Source: Sambucus nigra
Lineage: Eukaryota; Streptophyta; Magnoliopsida; Dipsacales; Adoxaceae
Assembly (NCBI GenBank): GCA_949130495.1
Contig: OX422223.1
Span: 81,066,751 to 81,130,750 of the forward strand
Direction of reading: 5' to 3'
Length of the DNA stretch: 64,000 nt
Shown: positions 35,417-47,996 of the stretch, piece after piece
Numbering within the stretch: the stretch's first letter is position 1
How the letters are laid out: each line of letters begins with the position of its first letter
Notes under the pieces: model-generated
The model's database searches: none
Told to the model about the DNA's origin: nothing
The model's input: the letters and a program-made list of their open reading frames with translations, nothing else
Made by a program: the position numbers and the translations under genes

Positions 35417-38399
35417 TGTAATACCCCGTACTTTTGGCTATATTTATTTTTGGGATTAATTAATTAAATGGGTAATAATTGGAAATTAATCCGGGTTATA
35501 AATACTAACGAGATGCAAGTTGGTATTTGATTATGTACATATATGATTATATATGAATTTGGAATTTATGAAATTTGTCGTGAGATTTATATACGGCATT
35601 TTAGAAATTTTGTTGAGACGCGTGTGACCGCCGCGTCATGGTATATTATTTTAGTTATAAAAGTGATTTTTATTTCCATTATCCATATGGTCGTTTTGAG
35701 TGCGCCAACGCGTTCGAAAGGGTCGAGATAGTCAGAAAACACTAGCCGGGGGTGTAGTTTGGATCCCGGGGTATTTTTAGGCCATACCGGCAACTTAAAG
35801 GGTATTTTGGTAATTTTATATTTTGAGGAATTAAAAGTGACGAAAATTGGGAGTTTTAATCTGATGTGGATTTAACCCACTAAGCCCACTAACCAACCCA
35901 TATTAACCCTTTAAGCTACGGAGGTTATCATTTAGGTTTCCAACTTTCCCCAAAGAAAACCCTAGCCACCTTAAGCCACCATTGGAGAAGAAGCTTGGAA
36001 AGAGAAGGAATTCTGCAGAAACCTTTACAGAAATCAACACCAAATTCAGAGACAATCAAGGCAAGTGTTTTAATTATATTTAAATTCGTAGAATGTTCCT
36101 TCCATGTTAGAAAATTGAAGAATATCAATTGTTCTTGAAAGATAATGAAAACCCATGTATTTTGAAGCATAGAACTTGAAAATCTTGAGGAGAATTGCAT
36201 GTAGAATGATAGGTAGATGAGTATTCCCATAATATTTGTGATTGGAAGAAATTAAAACGGATTTATATTGGGTTAATTCATGATTCAAAAAGTTAGGGTT
36301 CATGTTCTTGAAAAATTGGGAAAAAGTGTAGAGATTTGTAAATTTGGTTGATGTTAGGATGGATTAATCCTTCAAAACGTGTTAGGATGTGATTATAATA
36401 TGTTTAGGATTGTTTAGAGACTTTAAAACGATTGTTGGGACTTAGTTTAGAAGATATTTGAGGAGTAAGAATGGTGGAAAAACGAGATTAGACAAATCTG
36501 GGACGAATCTGGTAGGTCGTTAGAAGCCCCTACCCAGGTCGTTCGAACGAACTCGTTCGAACGAGCTTCTAACGAATTGACCAGTCGTTCTAACGAAAGG
36601 AAGCCTCGTTCGATAACTTCGTTCGAACGAGATCTCGTTAGAAGGTACAGTTCGTTCGAACGAACTGGAATCTCGTTCGAACAGTCTCGTTCGAACGAGA
36701 CTTCTAACGAGTTGACAGAGGAATCTCGTTCGAACAGTCTCGTTCGAACGAGACTTCTAACGAGTTGGCAGTCTGGGCCTTTTTGGACTGTTTCGATTTT
36801 TGGAGTCCCGTAAACTTGTTCGAGGAGATAGATAACCTTCCTTTGATGATGTATGGATAGATTTGGGACTTTTGGGTTATTATGAGGAGTAAATTATATA
36901 CGAGAGTTATATTAAATGGACGGTTTGGATTGAGACGTGAGTGTCTACTACGACGTGAGAATAAATTATGGCGCGTATGATGATAAACCGGAATAGTATA
37001 AATTGTGATAATTATAAGTTAGTACGAGAATGCGATATGTACTACGATTAAACTACGGGATTACTAAGACGTGTGTTTACTTAGTATTGGTATATGAATT
37101 GTGTGTATGACATACCAACCATACTTGCTATCACGGGAGGTTTGCGTTCGCTTAGGGCCCTCTAATCCTTGTGTTGCCCGGATTTAGACTGGTTACCTTG
37201 ATGAACATAGGTCATAGAAAGACTTATTGGGATATTAATAAGTCCGCTGATCGTGGGAGCGTAGGTATGTGCGTGACCCATGTGATGTGACTGTGTTCGC
37301 CTCCATTACTTGTGATGTTGTTATCTGTGAACTATTCCTGAGAGATTCGGAATATGTAATCCTTATGTACGTGATGTACCGGGATGGATAGCAGAGTATG
37401 TGTGCACCGCAACTTAGTTCTCGGGGTGCTTATATTGTATATTTATGATGTGAATAATATACACTTTATTAATGGGAACCTTCATGTTAATGTTGTAAAT
37501 ATAATTACGGTATTGTTTCGAGAAATATAACGATTTAACTGATAGTGATATATATTGCATATTGAGCATCTGAGTTTACGTTAAACCCCTACTTAATTAC
37601 GAGCATTATAATGTTAATAGAACCGAGTAATATGGGTAGGACCTATGGCAGTCTAGCTAGATAGGATGGCACTTAGCTAGTGGTTTGTATGGTTACAGAT
37701 GGGTACTTACGTTAGGAGTGCACAGTTAGACGAGAGGTGAGAATATCATGTGAGTGCACGTCCTAACATGTACTTTGCATTTAATGTTTTAAATGTTTTT
37801 AAAGCACTTGCAGGTTTTTAAAATATAACTCCACATTCGGGCTCTGACCCATTTGCTTCTCAAATCTATTTTTCTTTATAAAACCATTTTAGGTGCCCAG
37901 CCACAAGGACACCATGCATAGGGTACTCATTCAGGTGACGAGCTGTAGCTGTTTGTGGAAGCTACAGGGATTTGCTTGTAGACGCTTCTATCACTTGGAT
38001 TCCAGATTCATTATCTATCAGATGTAGGGCATGTTGCCCATTTCTATTAGAGTTACATTTCCATTACAGTTTTCAGACTTTGGCATGTATTGATTTAGTA
38101 TTCAGTTTACTTATCAGTTGTGGGATTTGTAGTGAGGAGTTTTCCTCCAGACTTTATTTATATTATGTGATGGTGATTCTTTTTGCTTCAGTATGGTGAA
38201 TGGTGTTAGTATTCTTTATTACACTTATTGCATGTTAATCAGACTTAAATTAAAATTTGGCACTTACTTTTTAAATACTAGGTGGTTAGTAATCTTAAAA
38301 TGTTTTCGACACTGATGCTATTAACTGGACCAACTTGGCATTTTGAATTAATTTAATAAAGGAGTAGCTACCCGGTATTTAATTAGTCGGGGTGTCACA
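35417..38399 (+). repeat. Gypsy-2 3' LTR (2983 bp)
   Basis: Same length and ends as the 5' LTR. It ends GTGTCACA at 38399 and is followed by the GCTAA duplication. Confidence 0.95.
36537..36768. repeat. TCGTTCGAACGA palindrome array in Gypsy-2 3' LTR
   Basis: Same array as in the 5' LTR with no change in unit number. It keeps intact CpG at several units where the 5' copy has CA or TG. Confidence 0.9.
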
Positions 38400-38404
38400 G
38401 CTAA

Positions 38405-38509
38405 CAGACTTCTATATACATAACAACTGACTGCTAACAAACTAACTGACTAACTGGAAACTTCTTATAATCCTTGCTATCTTTGTTATGTTATTGAAGA
38501 TCTTTATCA
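38405..38509 (-). repeat. Copia-B 3' LTR, second segment
   Basis: Continues the LTR after Gypsy-2 and ends ...GATCTTTATCA; on the minus strand the LTR starts TGATAAAGATC. The polypurine tract lies directly inside (plus-strand TCCCCCTGCA... at 38510-38531). Confidence 0.9.
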
Positions 38510-38529
38510 TCCCCCTGCAAGCTGATGGG

Positions 38530-41500
38530 GGAGTAGGTCATGATGAGCTTGGATGTTAAAAATTGAATGCGTCCAGAAGATAGAGGTTTTGTGAAAATGT
38601 CGGAAAGTTGGTCATTTGTGGAAACATGAAGAATGATAACATGTTTAGCAAGAACTTATTCCCTGACAAAGTGATAATCAACTTCAATGTGCTTAGTACG
38701 AGCATGAAAGACAGGATTAGAAGCTAGAGCAATAGCTGAGTTGTTATCACACCACAAAGTAGGAGAAGAAGGAAGATGAATATGTAAATCATGAAGAAGC
38801 ATTCGAATCTAAGAGAGCTCGACTGTGACATGAGCAATGGCTCTATATTCACCCTCAGTAGATGATCTAGAAACAGTTGCTTATTTTTTTGCAGACCAAG
38901 AAACTATATTAGAACTAAGAAACACACAATAACCAGTGGTAGATCTTCTGTCCAAGGTATCTCCAGCCCAATCTGAGTCTGAATAAGGAGTGAGATCAAA
39001 GGTACTTGGAGTGAAGTTGAGACCATGAGTGAGAGTGGCTTTCAAATATCGAAGTATTCTTTTAATATTACATAAATCAGTAAGAGTGGGAGCTTGCATG
39101 TGTTGGCAGGCTTTGTTGACTAAAAAGGCTAGATCAGGTCTAGTAATGGTAAGATACTGAAGTGCTCCAACCATACTTCTGTAGAGAGAAGGTTGAGAAA
39201 AGGGAAGAGAAGGTTGAATGGAGAGAGGAGGTTTGGTGGGAAGAGGAGAGGGGGAAGGTTTGTAGTTGGTCATACCAGCTCTATCAAGAATCTCTAGAGC
39301 ATACTTTTGATGAGAAAGAAAGAAACCAAGAGAAGTAGAAGCCACTGAAATACCCAAAAAATAGGAGACATTACTAAGTTATGTCATTGAGAAGAATGTG
39401 TGCATGTGAGAGATGATGGATTTGATATGAGAAGAATCATTCCCAGTTAAGAGAATGTCATCAACATAAACTAGAAGAATGGTGATTGTTGTGGCAGTTT
39501 TCTGAACAAAAAGAGAATTATCACAATGACTAGTTTTGAAACCTGCTGAGAGAAGATAGGATTAAAAGGTGGAATACCAGGCTCTTGGAGCTTGTTTCAA
39601 ACTATAGAGAGCTTTATGAAGCTTGCACACATAATGAGGTTTAGAGGAATCAATGAAGCCTGGAGGTTGAGCTAAATATACTTCTTCTTCTAGTTTTCCA
39701 TGAAGAAAGGCATTAGAGATATCCAACTGTTTGATACACCAGTTATAATGTAAGGCTATGCTCAAAACAATTCGGATAGTTGGTTGTTTAGCCACTGGAC
39801 TAAAAGTCTCAAGAAAATCAATCCCTTCTTCTTGAAGATACCCTTTGGCCACTAGTCTGCCTTTATACTTTGCTATAGTCCTATCTGAATTCCTTTTGAT
39901 TTTAAAAATCCATCTGCACCCTATAGAGTGCTTGTCAGGAGGAAGAGGAACAAGAGTCCATGTATGTTGCTTTTGAAGAGCTGTATATTCTTCATGCATA
40001 TCTTGAAGCCAGTGCGAGGAGGTCATGGCTGCCTCGATAGAATTTGGTTCACTAATAGAGAGATCAACATTGGTTGTGCTAGTGAGAGGAAAATTGGATG
40101 TTTAGGTTTGTAAATACCAGCTTTGGATCTGGTAATCATGTGATGACCATGGTGTTGAGGGGAGGGAGGAAGAGGGAGGGGTAATTTATGATGATAATGG
40201 AAAGATGTGGAGGAGGACTGAGGAATAGTAGAGGATGAAGATGTAGGTTGTGGGAGAGAAATGGATTGAGTATTGATAAGAGGAGTGTTGATAGGAGATG
40301 TTGGAGAAGGAATAGAAGAATGAGGCTGTATAGAAGAGACAGTGGAATTCGATGATGCTGGGGACCAAAAGAATTGTTGTATTGAAGATAGAGAAGGTAT
40401 GGAACAAGAAGAGGACTGAGGTTGATCAGTTTTAAATGGAAAAATGGTTTCATCAAATATAACATGTCTGGATATGTAAACTCTACCAGTAGTGGCATCA
40501 AGGAATCTGTTGCCTTTAAATGTACGATGATAACCAATGAATACACATGGTTTAGACCGAGGTTCAAGCTTATGGTGAGTATAAGGTCTAAGCCATGGGA
40601 AACATCTACAACTATAGGCTTTCATGAAAAGAAACTCAGGACTTTGATTAAACAATTTCTCGAATGGAATTTGATTTTGAAGTTTAGAACTAGGAAGTCT
40701 ATTTATGAGAAATATAATAGTAGCAATAGTATCAAACCAATATTTAAGAGGAAGATGAGATTGATAAAGTAATGTAATGGATGTTTCCACTATATGCCTG
40801 TGTTTCCTCTCTACAACTCCATTTTGAGAGGGTGTGTGAGGACAAGATAGTTGGTGAATGATCCCATGAATTTTAAGAAATTATTCAAATTGATTACCAA
40901 TGAATTCTCCACCTCCATCAGTTCTGAAGATTTTTAATGACACGGAAAACTGATTTTCAGCATATGCCTTGAATTCAAGAAACTTAGAGAATACTTCACT
41001 TTTGTATTGAAGAGGATATATCCAAGTGAATCTACTATAATCATCCACAAAAAGAACATAGAATTTTGTAAGAGATTCAGACTAAAAAGGTCCCCAAACA
41101 TCACTATGAATTAAGGACAAAGGAGCATTTACAGAAGAATTTGAAAGATACAAAGGAAACTTATGTATTTTAGCAACAACACAAGAAGTACATAGGGACT
41201 GAGTCTTAGTTTTGATCACTGGAAGATGAAATTTGTGAACAATATGTGACAATTTTTCCTGAGATGGATGTCCTAGTCTCTTATGCCATAGATCATCAAT
41301 GATCTGAGCAGCTAAACAGACTTTATTTGGAGAGATTGAAACTGAGGTTGGAGTGCATTGAGGAACTTGATATAGGCCTTGAGTGTGACTGCCATGACAC
41401 AAGATTTTGCTAGTGGCTTTGTCCAGAACAACAAAAGAGTTGGAATCAAAGGTCACTGTGCAATTATTATCTTTTGTGAGTTTATGGACAGAAACAAGAT

Positions 41501-42791
41501 TTGAATGAATATTCGGGACATGAAGAAATTTTTTGAGTTTAAGAGAAGAATGAGTTGTAGGTAGAATACCATCACCAGTATTTTGAATGGAAAGCATGCT
41601 ACCATTTCCAACAATGACTTGATTTTCTCCTTGGTAAGGTTGATGAATTTGGAGATTATCAAGATCATTTGTTATGTGGTTTGTAGCAGTAGAATCAATA
41701 TACCATGGAGTATAAGTTGGAACTTGAGTGGATGAAGAATAATAGGCTTTAGCATTTCCCTTGTTATAGTTAGACGTTTGTCCTCCTTGATGAGATGTGT
41801 CATGCCTGTACCAACAATCTTTTGCAGAATGATTTTCTTTGCAACATATTTGACAAATCAGTGGTATGTTTCCATGTTGATTAGAGTTGTAGGAGTGATA
41901 ATTGCCTCCTCTACCACCTCCTCTTCTTCCTCTATAGCCAAAATTCCTCCCTCCTCCTCTGAAACTTGTGCCTCTAGACTGAGATCTTCCTTCTCTGTTG
42001 GACTACTGACCTTGAGTAAATCCACCAATTGAATTATATGAGAAGTTTGTTGATCCTTTATTCACAACAAAAGCTACACTCAAATCTGTGTTTTGAGTAT
42101 TTTTCTTGCTTTCTTCAACATGAATAGATTCTGAACACAATAATGAAGACAATTCTTCCATAGAAACTGGAGATGACCTTGTTCTAATTGAAGTTTTGAA
42201 TGCATCAAACTCTGTAGGCAAGCCATTTAGAGTTTGTAGAACCAAGTCTTCATCATTAATTATATAGCCAGCCAGTGCAAGTTGATCTGATATGATTTTG
42301 ATTTGTGCCAAATATGATTCAATTGTCAATCCTTTTTTGTTAACTGCTGACAGTTTGTTCTTCAGTTGATGTATGTGAGATCTTGAGAGAGAAGTGAAAC
42401 GTTTTTCTAATAGATCCCAAACTTCTTTGCTTTTTGTGTAATGAAGTGTAGTTGTATATATCTCAGATGTAATTGTTGCAGTCATACAACTGAATATATG
42501 TGCATCGATCTTCTCCCATTTTGAGAAATTAGGGTTTTGGACCTGTTGTTCTTGAGAATTGAGAATGATTTGTGGAGGTATTGGTGTTGATCCGTTGATG
42601 TATCCAAGTAATCCTGCAGCTCGCATAAGATTTTGAAATTGATTTTTCCATATGATGTAGCTTGATTGATCCAATTTTACTGTAACTAGAGAACTCAGAT
42701 GAGAAAGAAAAAATGTAAGAGAAGTTTCTGAATTGGTCGATTCAATTGAGATTGGAATGTTTGTGGAGGATGATGAGGTATTTTCTGCCAT
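38530..42791 (-). pseudogene. Copia-B gag-pol, broken by stops and a frameshift
   Basis: Start ATG at 42791 gives a ~262-residue gag with a UBN2-type retrotransposon gag fold (SYIIWKNQF, VWDLLEKRF, LNGLPTEFD). Then come knuckle CQICCKENHSAKDC, protease with DSTATNH where DSGA is usual, integrase with LGHPSQEKL, HSDVWGPF, RTDGGGEF and NGVVERKHR (D, D, E present), RT with [13 protein letters not shown] (near 39465), and RNase H (YSDSDWAGD, STEGEY). Breaks: TAG 42003, TAG 41082, TAA near 40880, a frame change near 40050, TAA 39562, TAA near 39377, TAA 38881, TAG near 38813. The mix of stop types contrasts with Gypsy-2. The protease Gly-to-Thr change would also inactivate it. Confidence 0.9.
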
Positions 42792-42828
42792 TGATGAAGG
42801 ATCGAGCTTGCTCGTTGGAGCTTTTAAA

Positions 42829-42840
42829 GATCTAATACCA
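42829..42840 (-). other. Primer-binding site of Copia-B
   Basis: TGGTATTAGATC on the minus strand, directly inside the 5' LTR; a tRNA-Met-type site with differences from the TGGTATCAGAGC of the other elements. Confidence 0.8.
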
Positions 42841-43073
42841 TGAAGAAGTTTAAGAGAAGAGAGTATACAGAAGTTTAGGAGAGGAGAGTTCTTATTCTCA
42901 TTTCTTTTTTTTTTTCATTACAATACATCACTACTGATATTTATATTACACAAGATCATCACCTATTCTATTTCCATAGTAACACGTTCTGCTAACAGAC
43001 TTCTATATATATAACAACTGACTGCTAACAGACTAACTGACTAACTGAAAACTTCTTCTAATCCTTGCTATCT
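42841..43073 (-). repeat. Copia-B 5' LTR, outer end truncated
   Basis: Matches the left LTR from TGAAGAAGTTTAAG through CTTGCTATCT, but lacks the last ~28 bp of the plus-strand LTR. Copia-A sequence follows at once. It carries the uninterrupted Gypsy-2 target (GCTAA near 42992). Confidence 0.88.
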
Positions 43074-44230
43074 ACCTGGAGAAAGATATGTATATGCAAC
43101 AACTGAAGAGTGTCTTAGTACCAATGAAAAATGAGATTGCATGCATGATTAAAAAGAGATTATATGGTTTAATGCAATTCTCGAGACAACGGTAAAAGAA
43201 ATTTCATGGATTTATACAGAAGAATGGCTACTGCAAGTTCACCGCTAACCACTAGTACTAATTCAAGATATTTCAATCTAGTTACATTAATTTGCTGCTA
43301 TATATTGATGAATGTCATTGGAAGGCTCAAATATGAATGATATTAGTAACTTGAAGAATAGACTATCAAGTGAGTTCAACATGGAGGATTAGGGTGCAAC
43401 AATGCAGATTCCTGAGATGAGAATTAATATGGACAAACAAAATGGTATTTTGTTGTTGTCTCAAGTAGATTAAGTCATCTGTGTTCAGCAAATATTCAAT
43501 ATAAGTGATGTTAAGTCAGTTATAACACCATTGTAAAGTTACTTCCGTATATCCAAGGACCAGTCACCCGAGTTGGAGGAAGTGAATATATTAATGGATA
43601 AGGTTCTACGTGGCTTTGTAATCAGAAGTTTAATATATGCCATGGTCTGCGTGACACCCTCTATTGCGAATGTAGTGGTAGCAATGAACAAGTTTATAAA
43701 AAATCTTTTAAAAAAACACTGGGAAGCTATGCAGCGGATTCTCAAATATCTACGGGGTACTATAAATAATATTTTATGCTTCATACGAGGTGATACAAGA
43801 GTACAAGGATATTTAAATGTTGACCTTCTAGAGATATAATAGATCACATGAGGAGAATTACCGATTATATTTTCATAGTAAGTACTACTATTGTTGGTTG
43901 GGTTTCGCAATTACTGGTGATAGTTGAATTATCTACTACAAACGTAGATCACGTGGCAGTAACAAAGTCTAACAAAGATATGATTTGGTTATAAGGATTT
44001 TTATCCGAATTAGTGATTAAAAAAGTGAAGAATGTCTTGCACAGTGACAATTAGAGTGTTATACATATGGCAAAGAAGTCAACATTTCATTCGAGAACTA
44101 CGCACATTGGACTTCAATATTACTTATGCCGATCACTTTTAGAGGTTGGGTTGTTAATTAACATTTGAGAAGATCCGAGCAAACACAAAGTTAATTGACA
44201 TAAAAATCAAGACATTGACTACATATAAAC
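43074..44230 (+). pseudogene. Copia-A pol remnant, right part (RT to RNase H)
   Basis: Resumes with LEKDMYMQQ, then a KKRLYGLMQFSRQ block (usual [13 protein letters not shown]), LLLYIDE (usual YVDD), YAMVC, then IHMAKKSTFHSRTTHI near 44055-44105, typical of the Copia RNase H end. Many stops and frameshifts. It is the older host into which Copia-B jumped. From 44231 to 44892 I see no recognisable feature. Confidence 0.82.
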
Positions 44231-44892
44231 TGGATTTGTGCTTAACTTAGCAAGTCTTCAAGCTAAGAAAATAAGAAATCTCACATTAGGTTCAGTGGTA
44301 AAAATGGATTGAGGAGGAAAAAGATGTTACAAAACATGGACTTTCTTGTATTAGTATTCACGTGGGATATTGGTGATGTATGTGAAGACAAATGAAGTAC
44401 TTGGTGATTAGGATTCAATGGGAAATAAATGTTTTTAACAAGAGTTGAGTTGTGTAAGCATCCATGGAGAGGAGAGAAAAATACATAGTATGTGTGAAGA
44501 AGAGAGAGCCAAGACATAATGTGTAACAATCCCACTTTTATAGTGAAAGTAAATATGAGTTGTGGACGTAGGCAAAATTTATCGAACCACATAAATCTCT
44601 ATCATGTGTGTTTTTATGTATTTTCTTATAATATTATTCTCGTGTCATTTTTTCCATAATATAACTTTGGAATCACGACTAAATAGTGTTTTTTTTTTTC
44701 AAAATAAGTGATATTTTGTTATTCTCTTGACCCAATCACAAGTTCCTGGAAAATTTTTAGCGAAATTAGTAGTTTCTGATTTCCTAACAAGAACAAATTC
44801 AATATTTTCTATTTATCTCACCAGAAATGTCATAAGAAATTGACATAGTATTGTCATGACATTAACGATGTCACACCATCTTTAAGTATCGT

Positions 44893-45960
44893 AAGGGCAA
44901 ATTTTGTAATGAAAATAAAAAATATATATTTGAATGTATCCCGTTGCACAAAATTGTTTATAAGTCATATGTTAGGATTGTTTGAGTATGTACCTTTAGC
45001 CTATGCATTGAAGTGGCCTTTGAAAAGTGCCAACAACTTCATGTCACTTTCACGTATCTTCACGTTGGAATCTTGGAAAGGTGTATAATCATATTAATAT
45101 TTAATTTGTATAACTTTAAATGGGTGTTTTTCTATTTTTAGAGGCTAAATTTTCAAAAATATATTTTTTATTTTTATATATCGTTGTAACGAGATTACTT
45201 TCTCGTTCTAATGAGGATGCATTTTCGTTCGAATGAGATCCTTATTTTGTATAAATGAGAATTGTTTTTTATTTGAATGAGCTTCAAATGATAACATTTT
45301 GTCCAAACTTTTCTTTTAAGATAAGAATCTCGTTCTTAGATGGTTCTAATGATAATGGGCTAGTCGTTCGGATGAGATCCATTTTTTCCTTATTTTGCAT
45401 GTCGTCCTTTTCAGGTTTTCTTCACTATAAATATTTGGTACTTTTACAGCTTTTGTGTGCATTTTACAGATATCAAAATCTAACCCTCTAAACGTCGTTT
45501 GAAATCCAAGAATTAAAAAATTAGTGTTGTTAATAAATCTCATGTTTTGAGCCCTCACAAAGATTTATTATTCATTGTTTGAGCATTTTGTTGTGGTGGA
45601 CTTTTGTGTTGGTGATTGACAATCCTAGTTGAGATTGATGGATATCGAGGTGCCGTTGAACTGCGTTAAGCCGTTGGTGGATTCCTGCAGTTGCTGTGAT
45701 CGATGTCTAGGAGCGAAGATTGCATCAGTCTTGAGAGAGTCAAGTCGGTGAGTAAGTCTATATATCGTCCTATATAAATCCTCATATCATAGTGGACTTT
45801 TGTAAGCTAGGTCGTTCGAGGTTTTTTCTGTTATATGTTTTCCTCGTACTTTACGAAGTTGTGTGATTGTTTATTTACATTACTGTAATTGGTTCTTGCA
45901 TGCTCACATAGTAATTCGTAGTCAAGCTAAAATTGGGTAAAGATCACGCGTACCAATTTA
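44893..45960 (+). repeat. Solo LTR 3, degraded copy of the 14995/59015 family
   Basis: Starts around GTAAGGGCAAATTTTG, similar to the TGTAAGGACA start of the family. It has decayed CGTTCGAATGAG-type units at 45190-45380 and the landmark GGTCGTTCGAGGTTTTTTC...TTTTCCTCGTACTTT near 45810-45852. Ends and TSD are not resolved. From 45961 to 46981 nothing recognisable is seen. Confidence 0.55.
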
Positions 45961-47789
45961 CACTGTCTTGATTTGAAATTAAAATTAATTACTCTCTTGG
46001 TAATTGCTTAAACAATGGGAGAAATCCGTAAAATTAGGGATCATTATCCTTTCAACTACCACGCTAGTATTTTTCGTCGAGCTCAACAAAAAATGCTATA
46101 AGAACATCTTCAATGCAATTAGCAAATTACTATTTTTTATTTCCCAATTTATGATTTTGGCTGATAAAAATACAAGAGTGATCCAGAGTTGCAAAATTAT
46201 GCTTGCGCACTGGTTGGATTATGGGGCAAGCTTTTTTTTTTTTGTCTTCAAGAACTTTTTCGCACTTTCTATTAATGTTATTTATTTTTTAGCCTTTTGC
46301 GGCTGTTGGACATGATATTTTTATAAATTTTTGCCTATCATTCTCGCGTTAGATATATTTTTTTAGAAAACAAAAATAACATTAGAGCATTTTAAAAAGC
46401 ATTTTTTATAAATTATAAATGACTTGGAGATGGTGACACTAACGTGGAGCTGTTAAGAGTTAAAGTCACCGTATTGTTCTTCATGTCACTATTGAACTTT
46501 TTAAAAGTGTTAACAAACTTCTTTGAAGATGAGGGTTGACTTTATTCTCAGACTCAAATGATACAGGCCGGAGGGTGACATATCACATGGTCCATGGATG
46601 ATGTATTTAGCCAGACATCACGAGTTCACGAGTTGTGCGTGGTGATTATAAATCATACATTCTTATATTATATAGTTGTATGAATAAGTAGTGTTCTCCA
46701 ATTATCAACTGTAAAATACTCTGATGCGGAGAAAACGTCACAAGCTCATTAACTTCTGTTTTTCTTTTCTTTTTCTTTGCTATCCTTCTCTTCTTCCTTA
46801 TATATTTCTTTGGTCAGGCAACTTTGTAGCTTTGAACTCATTAACTAAATCAAATCCACCAACTGCCTTGAAAACGGAAATGAAAAACTGAAAGCTTGAC
46901 CAAGTTTAACATATGTAAATTATCATTTTAAACATGAGGCACATATACGTGTGTGTTTGTGTGTATATATATATATACATACTAGTGTATGCCCGTGCCT
47001 GAACGCACAACGAAAATTTTCAAAGAACGTGATTGCTAAACGGAACAATTTTTCTGAACACGTAATTGCAAAACGGTAAAAAATTCGTCCCCCAACAAAA
47101 CCAAGTGTAATTTTAAAAAAAAATGACACGTGTAAAATGTTCTAAATATTTCGTAAAAGTGATTTGATCAGGAAAAATAAGACATGCACAATAACATTTT
47201 ACACAGCTCGCACAAAATTATAAATTAATGTGTAAACACTTAATAATTTCAAATTAAAATAATTCAAAAGAATTCTAGCATAACCAAATATACATGATGG
47301 AAAATGACAAAATTAAGAAATATAGTATGATTTTTTTAGGATATTAAGATCTGCAACTCTTCTCCCCCACATATTTAGAATTGAAACTCCAAAGAAACAT
47401 GTTTACTTCCAAGTTAAAAATAAAAATAAAGAATAACATGCATGATTAGCATAAGTGTCACACAATGCAAACCATGAATAAAAATTAAATTCTAAATGTT
47501 AGATCCCATGTAACTTGAAACATAAACAAAATTATATTTTTAGTTAAATAAATAACAATTATTAATAGTTATTACTATTATTTTTTATATTTTTACTTAA
47601 ATAAATAACAATTATTAATAAAAAAACTCTCCTGAAACACCCTTTTTTGCCAACTCTTCTATCACCCTTTTCCTCTATGTCTCCGAGTTTCAAAAATGAG
47701 AAAAATGACAGGTAACTTAAAAAAGATAAAATTTGAGTTGATGTTATCTCCATTACCCATCTCAATTGTCCATTTGCAGACTTTAGATG

Positions 47790-47996
47790 CAGGGCGGATC
47801 CAGAACTTTTAATTAAGGTGGGCAGAAGGTAATACTAATAATTTTTTCAAATATTAAGGTGGACAATATGTTATAATTTTTAAATTTTTCTATGTTTCTC
47901 TCTAAAATTTTCAAACTTCATAGTAGTAATGTATAAATTTTTCCCAATTTAAGGTGGGCAAGTGCCCACCATACCTAAGGCATGGCTCCGCCACTA
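47790..47996. mobile_element. hAT-type MITE (207 bp)
   Basis: Ends CAGGGCGGATCCAG and (reverse complement) TAGTGGCGGAGCCAT are hAT-like terminal repeats. Flanking 8-mers TTTAGATG (47782-47789) and TTTTCATG (47997-48004) match at 6 of 8. An inner GGTGGGCA...TGCCCACC palindrome also appears near the right end of the hAT element at 61978-63033, so they are probably one family. Confidence 0.65.

Larger units (their letters stand above)
27574..38399 (+). mobile_element. Gypsy-2: young Tekay-like chromovirus Gypsy element
   Basis: 10826 bp with perfect 5-bp duplication GCTAA (27569-27573, 38400-38404). The sister LTR of Copia-B at 42841-43073 preserves the uninterrupted site (TTCTGCTAACAGAC), so the insertion is directly demonstrated. 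Both LTRs are 2983 bp. The interior has a tRNA-Met PBS, one gag-pol frame with protease-RT-RNase H-integrase order (Ty3/Gypsy), a chromodomain-like C-terminus and a polypurine tract. LTR length and C-terminal motif (VQWRHHNVEESTWE) fit the Tekay/Del lineage. Confidence 0.95.
27421..43073 (-). mobile_element. Copia-B: minus-strand Copia element split by Gypsy-2
   Basis: Short LTRs (258 bp when the Gypsy-2 insertion is discounted) flank a full gag-pol order on the minus strand: gag, CCHC knuckle, protease, integrase, RT with YVDD, RNase H. A PBS (TGGTATTAGATC) adjoins the right LTR and a polypurine tract adjoins the left one. It sits inside the Copia-A RT sequence. The short LTR and RT/integrase sequence suggest an Ale/Retrofit-like lineage (tentative). 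The right LTR lacks its outermost ~28 bp, and the target duplication is lost with it. Confidence 0.9.

Noticed and set aside
43573..43839. 88-codon plus frame as an independent gene
   Set aside because: It is part of the decayed Copia-A RT/RNase H sequence (SLIYAMVC block).
46004..46315. 103-codon plus frame
   Set aside because: Phe/Ile/Lys-rich translation of AT-rich DNA with no motif or context.
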